64,000 bases of DNA, from assembly GCF_030124375.1 (NCBI RefSeq), contig NZ_JASKLS010000010.1, forward strand, positions 62,001 to 126,000, given 5' to 3'. The translations under genes were made by a program, and so were the position numbers. Source of the stretch: Sinorhizobium sp. 6-70 (GTDB lineage: Bacteria; Pseudomonadota; Alphaproteobacteria; Rhizobiales; Rhizobiaceae). This document shows, piece by piece, positions 56,597 through 64,000 of this stretch; the first letter of the stretch is position 1, and every line of letters begins with the position of its first letter. Below the pieces are notes generated by a model, which saw only the letters and a program-made list of their open reading frames with translations, had not been told where the DNA came from and searched no databases.

Positions 56597-57154
56597 TTAA
56601 GCGCGTGCTGCGAGAAGTTCAAGCAGCGTGCGCATTTGTGCCCGGCTTCTTATCTGCAGGACTGGAACGCCTGGTCCGTGTTTCTGCAGGCTTTCCTCGA
56701 TCCGTGGAACGAACTTGCGCTCGAAAGTCCAGATGTAGCGGACGAACTCCCAATTCACCCGCTCCGGACATCCCTCGGCCATTTCCGGCCGTGCCGCCCC
56801 TCGCCATTTCAGCCAACGCCGCGTCACACCCATCAGGCACCGCAAGCGCGGCATTCTCACCCAGAGCACGATGTCGGCGCGGGGCAGTCGCAGATCGAAG
56901 GTCGACGGATTGGTCCCATCCATCACCCACTGCGCTTCGGCGACCTTGGTGGCGATGAGCTTCCTTTGCTCCTCGCGCGCTCTAGAAATCCATCCGGGCA
57001 GCCAAAAGAATTCTCTATCCATCGAAACGAACGGCAGGTCACAGAGTTCCGACAACCGGCGGGCAAGTGTCGTCTTGCCACCGCCCGAGCAGCCGATCAC
57101 CAAAACACGTTTTGCGTCCGAGAGGATCGATGCAGCCCGCGTCGTGTCCGTCAT
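56597..57154 (-). CDS. P-loop AAA/adenylate-kinase-like protein (topology modulation FlaR-like)
   Basis: A 185-residue P-loop NTPase with Walker A GCSGGGKTT and a small-kinase layout: SMDREFFWLPGW after the first strand, WVMDGTNPSTFDLRLPRAD as the second conserved block, then VLWVRMPRLRCL. Commonly annotated as DNA topology modulation protein or shikimate/adenylate-kinase-like; substrate unknown. 76 bases from lipA, same strand. Confidence 0.8.
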   Translation of the reverse strand: MTDTTRAASILSDAKRVLVIGCSGGGKTTLARRLSELCDLPFVSMDREFFWLPGWISRAREEQRKLIATKVAEAQWVMDGTNPSTFDLRLPRADIVLWVRMPRLRCLMGVTRRWLKWRGAARPEMAEGCPERVNWEFVRYIWTFERKFVPRIEESLQKHGPGVPVLQIRSRAQMRTLLELLAARA

Positions 57155-57230
57155 CTGCCCGCTTTCGGCTCAAATAGAAGAACCGCGACGATGCAACGCC
57201 GCGACTGTTTTTCACCGGCAGTAGGCTGAA

Positions 57231-58202
57231 TTACTCCGCTTCGGCCAGAAGCTTCCTCTCGCGTGCCGCCCTCAGCCGTGCGAAGTCGTCGCCGGCGTGA
57301 TGCGACGAGCGTGTCAGCGGGCTCGAGGAAACCATCAGGAAGCCCTTCGTGTAGGCGACCGTCTCATAGGACTTGAATTCCTCGGGCGTCACGAATTTCT
57401 CGACCTTGTGGTGCTTGCGAGTCGGCTGCAGGTACTGGCCGATCGTCAGGAAGTCGACGTCGGCGGTACGCAGATCATCCATCAATTGCAGCACCTCGTT
57501 CCGTTCCTCGCCGAGGCCGACCATGATGCCGGACTTGGTGAACATGGACGGATCGAGTTCCTTCACCCGCTGCAACAGTCGCATCGAGTGGAAATAGCGA
57601 GCGCCGGGACGCACGGTCAGATAGTTGGAAGCGACGGTTTCGAGATTGTGATTGAAGACGTCTGGCTTGGCGGCGACCACACGCTCCAGCGCGCCGGGTT
57701 TGCGCAGAAAGTCGGGGGTCAGGACCTCGATGGTCGTTTCCGGAGAGACCTCGCGGATCGCAAAAATAACCTTTTCAAAGTGTTCGGCCCCACCGTCGTC
57801 CAGATCGTCGCGGTCGACCGAGGTGATGACGACGTGGCTGAGCCCCATCTGCTTGACCGCCTTGGCGATGTTGGCGGGCTCCTCCATGTCGAGCGCATTC
57901 GGTTTGCCAGTCGAGACGTTGCAGAAGGCACAGGCGCGCGTGCAGATCTCGCCCATGATCATGAAGGTCGCGTGTTTCTTGTCCCAACATTCGCCGATAT
58001 TCGGGCAGCCGGCTTCCTCGCAGACGGTGACGAGGTTGTTGCCCTTCACGATCGAACGGGTTTCCATGTATCCCTTCGACGTCGGCGCCTTAACGCGGAT
58101 CCAGTCCGGCTTGCGCAGGACTTCCGTGTCGGGCTTGTGCGCCTTTTCCGGGTGACGGACGCGTTGCGCCCGATCCGAAACAGCATCGAAAAGCGTTACC
58201 AT
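57231..58202 (-). CDS. lipA: Lipoyl synthase LipA
   Basis: A 323-residue radical SAM enzyme inserting two sulfurs into octanoyl groups. The auxiliary cluster cysteines are Cys61, Cys66 and Cys72 (CEEAGCPNIGEC); the radical SAM cluster is Cys87, Cys91 and Cys94 (CTRACAFC). The C-terminal RSSHHAGDDF contains the conserved SS that ligates the auxiliary cluster. It sits downstream of the PDH genes whose E2 (and E1-beta) need lipoate. Confidence 0.97.
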   Translation of the reverse strand: MVTLFDAVSDRAQRVRHPEKAHKPDTEVLRKPDWIRVKAPTSKGYMETRSIVKGNNLVTVCEEAGCPNIGECWDKKHATFMIMGEICTRACAFCNVSTGKPNALDMEEPANIAKAVKQMGLSHVVITSVDRDDLDDGGAEHFEKVIFAIREVSPETTIEVLTPDFLRKPGALERVVAAKPDVFNHNLETVASNYLTVRPGARYFHSMRLLQRVKELDPSMFTKSGIMVGLGEERNEVLQLMDDLRTADVDFLTIGQYLQPTRKHHKVEKFVTPEEFKSYETVAYTKGFLMVSSSPLTRSSHHAGDDFARLRAARERKLLAEAE

Positions 58203-58337
58203 GTGTCTTCCTTTGTCGCGGCGGGCGCGCGGCTTGGCGCCGACTGCCCATTTTCGATCTATATAGACGGCCCGACAGGAAAAGTCAGGCCACCAGTTGC
58301 AAGGCGGCCCGACAGCAGACGCATGGCTTGCGTGGCG

Positions 58338-58589
58338 CTACCTTCTGACGGCGCGCCCAGCGGCAATCAACAGGCAGGCGCCGATGAAGCCGATGACCAA
58401 ATAGGCGAGCCAGCCCGTATAGGCCATGCCGAAGGCGGCCAGGATGAAGTTCAGGACGACCGCGCCGATGATGCCGAGAATAATATTGGCGAACAGTCCC
58501 ATCTGACTGTTCATAAATCTCTCCGCAAGCCAACCCGCCAGCCCGCCGATGATGATTGCCGCCAGAATACCCACGCCGTTCACGCTCAT
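58338..58589 (-). CDS. GlsB/YeaQ/YmgE family small membrane protein
   Basis: An 83-residue protein of three hydrophobic helices with the family glycine pattern (GILAAIIIGGLAGWLAERFM, GIIGAVVLNF, YLVIGFIGACLLI). Family members are stress-induced, transglycosylase-associated by name, with no proven function. The ATG at 58589 is inside a longer open frame whose first 18 codons do not resemble the family. Between lpdA and lipA, same strand. Confidence 0.87.
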   Translation of the reverse strand: MSVNGVGILAAIIIGGLAGWLAERFMNSQMGLFANIILGIIGAVVLNFILAAFGMAYTGWLAYLVIGFIGACLLIAAGRAVRR

Positions 58590-58664
58590 GACAACCTCCG
58601 AGCACTGAAGATGCCACACAATCAGTGCGTGAGTATACCGCAAGTTCCGGGCGACTGCACGTCA

Positions 58665-60110
58665 TCAGGCGTTCAATACCCGGCCGTAGGCGTCGAGCAC
58701 GCTTTCCTTCATCATCTCCGACAGTGTCGGATGCGGGAAGATGGTGTGCATCAGCTCTTCCTCCGTCGTTTCGAGGTTCATCGCGACAACAAAGCCCTGA
58801 ATGAGTTCGGTTACCTCGGCGCCGACCATGTGCGCACCCAAAAGCTCGCCCGTCTTCTTGTCGAAGATCGTCTTGACCAGGCCCTGGTCCTCGCCGAGTG
58901 CGATCGCCTTGCCGTTGGCGCCGAAGCTGAAGCGGCCGACGCGGATCTCGCGGCCGAGCTCCTTTGCCTTCGCCTCGGTGAGCCCCACGGAGGCGACCTG
59001 CGGGTCGCAATAGGTGCAGCCCGGGATCTTGTTCTTGTCGAGCGCGTGTACGCCCGGGACGCCGGCGATCTTCTCGACGCAGATCACGCCCTCGTGCTCC
59101 GCCTTGTGCGCGAGCATCGGCGGTCCGGCGACATCGCCGATCGCATAGATCCCCGTCACGTTGGTCTTGCCGTAACCGTCGGTCACGATGCAGCCGCGAT
59201 CGGTCTTGACGCCCAGCGCTTCGAGGCCAAGGTTTTCGATATTGCCCTGCACGCCGACGGCGGAGATCAGACGGTCGGCCTTGATCTGCGTTACCTTGCC
59301 GTCCTTCGTTTCGACGTGCGCGGTCACATCGTTCGCGCCCTTGTCGACCTTCGTCACCTTGGCGTCGGTGAAGATCTTCATGCCGCGCTTTTCGAGCTGC
59401 TTGCGGGCGAAAGCGGAAATCTCCGCATCCTCGACGGGCATCACCTGCGGCAAGAGCTCGACAACGGTGACATCAACACCCATCGACTTGTAGAAGCTTG
59501 CAAACTCGATGCCGATCGCACCGGAGCCCATGACCAGCATGGATTTCGGCATTTCCTCGGGCTTCATCGCCTCGAAATAGGTCCAGATCAGCTTGCCGTC
59601 CGGCTCGATGCCTGGAAGTGCGCGCGGCCGGGCGCCGGTCGCGATGATGATGTGCTTGGCCGTATAGGTGCCTTCGCCCTTGACGCCCTTCGGAACGGGA
59701 TTTTGCGGCTGGACAGCCGGCTTCGAGGGCGCACCGACGACGATCTCGCCGGGTTTGGTCAGCTTCGCCTCGCCCCAGATCACATCGACCTTGTTCTTCT
59801 TCATGAGGAAGGCGACGCCACCGGTTAACCGCGCAGAGACGGCGCGCGAGCGGCCGACGACCTCCTTGACGTTGGCGGTCATCTTGCCTTCGAGCGTCAG
59901 GCCATAGTTCTTGGCGTGATTGGCATGGTCGAGAATTTCGGCCGAGCGCAAGAGTGCCTTGGTCGGGATGCAGCCCCAGTTGAGGCAGATGCCGCCGAGG
60001 TGCTCGCGCTCGACGATCGCCGTCTTCAAGCCCAGCTGCGCCGAGCGGATGGCGGTGACATAGCCGCCCGGGCCCGAACCGATAACGATGACGTCGTAAT
60101 TCTCAGCCAT
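58665..60110 (-). CDS. lpdA: Dihydrolipoyl dehydrogenase (E3)
   Basis: A 481-residue FAD disulfide oxidoreductase that re-oxidises dihydrolipoyl groups. FAD fold VIVIGSGPGGYVTAI, redox pair Cys42/Cys47 (CLNWGC), second dinucleotide fold MLVMGSGAIGIEFASFY, and the His-Glu pair region FPHPTLSEMM near the C-terminus. Being linked to pdhBC, it is the PDH-specific E3 in this genome. Confidence 0.96.
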   Translation of the reverse strand: MAENYDVIVIGSGPGGYVTAIRSAQLGLKTAIVEREHLGGICLNWGCIPTKALLRSAEILDHANHAKNYGLTLEGKMTANVKEVVGRSRAVSARLTGGVAFLMKKNKVDVIWGEAKLTKPGEIVVGAPSKPAVQPQNPVPKGVKGEGTYTAKHIIIATGARPRALPGIEPDGKLIWTYFEAMKPEEMPKSMLVMGSGAIGIEFASFYKSMGVDVTVVELLPQVMPVEDAEISAFARKQLEKRGMKIFTDAKVTKVDKGANDVTAHVETKDGKVTQIKADRLISAVGVQGNIENLGLEALGVKTDRGCIVTDGYGKTNVTGIYAIGDVAGPPMLAHKAEHEGVICVEKIAGVPGVHALDKNKIPGCTYCDPQVASVGLTEAKAKELGREIRVGRFSFGANGKAIALGEDQGLVKTIFDKKTGELLGAHMVGAEVTELIQGFVVAMNLETTEEELMHTIFPHPTLSEMMKESVLDAYGRVLNA

Positions 60111-60128
60111 GTGTTTCCTGCCTTTGTC

Positions 60129-60710
60129 TCAAGCGATCTTTCGGGTGAAAAGCACCCAGTCGTGTTTCCTGCTGTCTTCGAAAAGCGGCACGGCTTCAAC
60201 GCGCACCACCTCCTCGAAGCCGTTGATCTTGTAGAGTGCCTGAGCCCTTTCATTGTGGCTTTCGGTGATCAGGCTCACCGGCGCCGACCCGGCGCGGGCA
60301 ATTTCATGTTCAAGCAATGCGCGGCCGATTCCCCCGCCACGACGATGCTTGTAGACTCCAAGGCTATCGATGAACCAATGACCGACAACCTGCTTCTGCA
60401 GAGCAAGCAGCGGGACGAGCACCGGATGTTTCGCCTCGATATCGTGGACGGACGGGTCGATCGCGTAGGAGACGGCTGCACCTGCGACCTCGTCCTCAAC
60501 CTCGGCGACGATCGCGTCGCGCCATGTACCCCGCCCCTCATCTTCGCGAAGCTTGTTGCGGCCGTGTTCGAACGCCGTTTCGGCGACGCCGCGCAAGACA
60601 CCGCCATACCAGAGCCACGCAGCAAATCCGTGCGAGGCGATGTCGATCAGGACGGCGAGCTCCGCTGCCTCGCTTCGCTTCGCCGGCCTGAGGGTCGCGC
60701 CAACCGCCAT
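60129..60710 (-). CDS. GNAT family N-acetyltransferase
   Basis: A 193-residue GNAT protein. The CoA-binding motif A region reads LGVYKHRRGGGIGRALLEH (R-x2-G-x-G/A), followed by LITESHNERAQALYKINGF, the typical motif B. Substrate unknown. It lies in the pdh run between the SGNH hydrolase (two bases) and lpdA (18 bases), so it is co-transcribed, but no functional link to PDH is visible. Confidence 0.87.
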   Translation of the reverse strand: MAVGATLRPAKRSEAAELAVLIDIASHGFAAWLWYGGVLRGVAETAFEHGRNKLREDEGRGTWRDAIVAEVEDEVAGAAVSYAIDPSVHDIEAKHPVLVPLLALQKQVVGHWFIDSLGVYKHRRGGGIGRALLEHEIARAGSAPVSLITESHNERAQALYKINGFEEVVRVEAVPLFEDSRKHDWVLFTRKIA

Positions 60711-60712
60711 CG

Positions 60713-61354
60713 TCAGAGCCCGAGCATCATCCGCACGACCGGCTCCAATCCACGACCGATCGCCCGGGTGTTCTCAGCGTCGAGATGAACGCCATCGAGC
60801 GGGGTCGTTCTTGCCACCGAGCCGGCATCGAAGAAGCCGCACTCGAGGTCGTCCGCGAGATCCCGGTAAAGAGATGCCAGCATCGCCGACTGCTCGACGC
60901 CGCCGGCATACATGGCTGCGAAGGCACTGTTGGCGGTTTCGCAAAGCGGCGGCGGCGAGACGATCAGGATGTCCGGCCCATCTCCCGTCTCGGTCGGCCA
61001 GTCGTGCTTGCGAACCAGGCTGACAAGCCGCTGAATACCCTTGACGGCACCGAAGGCCGTGCCGTGAATCACCGGTTTCATGTCGTTCGACCCCAGCATG
61101 AGGACGATCAGATCGAGCGGCGCGTGGCTATGGAGCACGGTCGGCAGGAAGCGCCCGCCGTTGCGGTCGCAATCGGCGAGATGATCATCATAGGCTGTGG
61201 TCCGGCCGTTCAGCCCCTCGGCAATAATGTTCACGCCGGTACCGAGTGCTTTCTGAAGTACGCTCGGCCAGCGATCCTCCAATGCGTGCCGACCCGCAGC
61301 GCCCGCGTCATAGCCCCAGGTCAGACTGTCACCGTAACAAAGGACTGTCTTCAT
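60713..61354 (-). CDS. SGNH/GDSL-family hydrolase (arylesterase-like)
   Basis: A 213-residue SGNH esterase without a signal peptide: block I CYGDSLTWG with nucleophile Ser10, block III LGSNDMK, block V DGVHLD with Asp187/His190. It resembles the octameric cytosolic arylesterases of Sinorhizobium and Agrobacterium. Natural substrate unknown. It follows pdhC after 57 bases containing a hairpin. Confidence 0.9.
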   Translation of the reverse strand: MKTVLCYGDSLTWGYDAGAAGRHALEDRWPSVLQKALGTGVNIIAEGLNGRTTAYDDHLADCDRNGGRFLPTVLHSHAPLDLIVLMLGSNDMKPVIHGTAFGAVKGIQRLVSLVRKHDWPTETGDGPDILIVSPPPLCETANSAFAAMYAGGVEQSAMLASLYRDLADDLECGFFDAGSVARTTPLDGVHLDAENTRAIGRGLEPVVRMMLGL

Positions 61355-61380
61355 CGCTTGTGCTCGCGTTTAAGGGGAAT

Positions 61381-61403
61381 GGACCGGCCCGAAAGGCCGG
61401 TCC
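61381..61403 (-). terminator. Hairpin after pdhC
   Basis: A perfect 9-bp stem GGACCGGCC / GGCCGGTCC with loop CGAAA, nine bases past the pdhC stop, with no T-run on the minus strand. Probably a partial terminator or mRNA 3'-end stabiliser that lowers expression of the downstream genes. Confidence 0.55.
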
Positions 61404-61411
61404 CGATCGCA

Positions 61412-62761
61412 TCAGACCAGCATGCCCATCGGGTTTTCGATGTAGCGCTTGAAGGCGGCGAGCAGCTCGGCGCCGAGCGCGCCATCGACGCAGCGATGGT
61501 CGGTGGAGAGGGTCACGGTCATCATGTTGGCGATGACCATTTCCTTGTTCTTGACGATGACACGCTCCTCGCCGGCACCGACCGCGAGAATGGTCGCATG
61601 CGGCGGGTTGACGACGGCGGCGAAGTCCTTGACGCCCATCATGCCCATGTTGGAGACGGCCGTCGTGCCACCCTGGTACTCTTCCGGCTTCAGCTTGCGC
61701 TCCTTGGCGCGCTTGCCGAAGTCCTTCATCTCGTTGGAGATGGCCGAAAGGCTCTTCAATTCCGCCTGACGGATGATCGGCGTGATCAGACCACCGGGGA
61801 TCGAGACGGCAACGCCGACGTCGGCATGCTTGTGCTTGACCATGTTGCTGTCGGTCCAGGAGACGTTGGCATCCGGAACGTCGCGCAGCGCCAGCGCCAG
61901 CGCCTTGATCACCATGTCGTTAACGGAGAGCTTGTAGACCGGCTTGCCGTCCTTTTCCGGAGCAGCGGCATTGAGCTGTGCGCGAAGGGCAAGCAGGGCG
62001 TCGAGTTGGCAATCGATCGAGACATAGAAGTGCGGGATCGTCTGCTTCGATTCTTGCAGGCGCTTGGCAATGGTCTTGCGCATGCCGTCATGTGGGACGA
62101 GCTCGTAGGAGCCCGGCTCGAAGAGCTTGAGCACGGCGTCCTCGGACATACCCTTGGCGAGCGCCGCGGGAGCCGGTGCAGCCGCTTCCGCGGGCGTTGC
62201 GGCCGGCTTGGCGCCACCGCCGGCAACGGCGGTCTCGACGTCCTTCTTGACGACGCGGCCATAGGGGCCGGACCCGGTGATCGCCGACAGGTCAATGCCG
62301 GCTTCCTTCGCAAGGCGGCGCGCCAGCGGCGAAGAAAAGATCCGCTTGCCATCGCTTGCGGCGGGGGCCGACGATACCGGTGCTGCCGGTTGCGCTGCGG
62401 CAGGTGCCGCAGCAGGCGCTGGCGCAGCTGCCGGTGCTGCCGGTGCCGGTTCTTCGGCTTTGGCTGCGGGTGCTGGCGCGGCCGCGCCATTGCCCTTCGC
62501 AGCCGCTGCCACGTCTTCGCCATCGGCCGCCAGAACCGCGATCAGGGCATTGACCTTGACGCCTTCCGTACCAGCCGGAACGACGATCTTGGCAACGGTG
62601 CCTTCATCGACGGCTTCCACTTCCATGGTCGCCTTGTCGGTCTCGATCTCGGCGATGACGTCGCCGGACTTGACCTTGTCGCCTTCCTTGACCAGCCACT
62701 TGGCCAGATTGCCTTCTTCCATGGTCGGAGAGAGGGCAGGCATCGTGATGTTGATTGGCAT
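61412..62761 (-). CDS. pdhC: Pyruvate dehydrogenase complex dihydrolipoyl acetyltransferase (E2)
   Basis: A 449-residue E2 with one lipoyl domain (lipoyl Lys43 in ETDKATME), an Ala/Pro-rich linker (about 83-130), a peripheral-subunit binding domain (SPLARRLAKEAGIDLSAI) and the catalytic core ending with the His-Asp motif DHRCVDGALG. It transfers acetyl groups to CoA and forms the complex core. The 15-base gap to pdhB shows one operon. Confidence 0.97.
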   Translation of the reverse strand: MPINITMPALSPTMEEGNLAKWLVKEGDKVKSGDVIAEIETDKATMEVEAVDEGTVAKIVVPAGTEGVKVNALIAVLAADGEDVAAAAKGNGAAAPAPAAKAEEPAPAAPAAAPAPAAAPAAAQPAAPVSSAPAASDGKRIFSSPLARRLAKEAGIDLSAITGSGPYGRVVKKDVETAVAGGGAKPAATPAEAAAPAPAALAKGMSEDAVLKLFEPGSYELVPHDGMRKTIAKRLQESKQTIPHFYVSIDCQLDALLALRAQLNAAAPEKDGKPVYKLSVNDMVIKALALALRDVPDANVSWTDSNMVKHKHADVGVAVSIPGGLITPIIRQAELKSLSAISNEMKDFGKRAKERKLKPEEYQGGTTAVSNMGMMGVKDFAAVVNPPHATILAVGAGEERVIVKNKEMVIANMMTVTLSTDHRCVDGALGAELLAAFKRYIENPMGMLV

Positions 62762-62776
62762 CGAAGCGCCCTCCCC

Positions 62777-64000
<1,224 letters not shown>

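Noticed and set aside
56141..57154. A toxin-antitoxin pair (RatA-like protein with the adjacent P-loop gene).
   Set aside because: No RatB-type partner; the P-loop protein looks like a small-molecule kinase, and the RatA-like protein fits the COQ10 quinone-binding family better.

Overview
The window is a gene-dense, GC-rich stretch of an alphaproteobacterial chromosome, almost certainly Sinorhizobium/Ensifer or a very close Rhizobiaceae relative. The evidence is the gene set and order: an rpsB-tsf-pyrH-frr-uppS-cdsA-rseP-bamA-lpx block, the AapJQMP amino-acid transporter, dusB(nifR3)-ntrB-ntrC-ntrY-ntrX-trkA-hfq-hflX, fused ispDF, lipid A synthesis through LpxI, a pyruvate dehydrogenase E1-beta with its own lipoyl domain, and dispersed palindromic elements of the rhizobial RIME type. 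I see no rRNA, tRNA, phage, transposase, CRISPR or plasmid functions. Nearly all of it reads as conserved housekeeping DNA.

Layout. 1-1307: gltA (+). 1338-15069 (-): a 13-gene run, read right to left, from translation (rpsB, tsf, frr) and UMP kinase (pyrH) through undecaprenyl-PP and CDP-DAG synthesis (uppS, cdsA) and envelope proteolysis/assembly (rseP, bamA) to lipid A (lpxD, fabZ, lpxA, lpxI, lpxB). 15252-20591: envelope gene eipB (-), then ridA, a GDPD phosphodiesterase, a DUF482 protein and a HIT protein (+), a PAP2-like protein and azlD (-). 20588-27313 (-): azlC, clpA-clpS, a phasin, a DUF3126 protein, cysE and an alpha/beta hydrolase. 27496-28933 (+): an NDUFS6-like zinc protein and an FAD monooxygenase. 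29049-30239: metC (-). 30579-34936: aapJQMP (+), followed by an FCD-type GntR regulator with two palindromic putative operators.

36110-41059 (-): sulfite reduction cluster cysG-DUF2849-cysI-DUF934, followed by ferredoxin-NADP reductase. 41289-42713 (+): a deaminase and mazG. 42738-54274 (-): dusB-ntrB-ntrC-ntrY-ntrX-trkA-dat-hfq-hflX, the nitrogen-control and Hfq block. 54439-56150 (+): ispDF and pncC/cinA. 56141-64000 (-): pdhB (cut by the window edge), pdhC, an SGNH hydrolase, a GNAT protein, lpdA, a GlsB-like membrane protein, lipA, a P-loop kinase-like protein and a RatA/COQ10-type protein. This last run makes the PDH complex (E1-beta, E2, E3) and the enzyme that completes its lipoyl cofactor.

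I did not find an obvious undescribed multi-gene system. The most informative non-standard signals are: (1) two families of composite palindromic repeats, nine copies in all, with every copy of one family fused to a TAG stop codon; (2) a repeat plus a perfect 12-bp hairpin between aapJ and aapQ; (3) paired CTGATATATCAG palindromes before the GntR gene; (4) DUF934 and DUF2849 proteins locked into the sulfite reductase cluster; and (5) NtrX lacking the sigma54-contact motif that its neighbour NtrC has.
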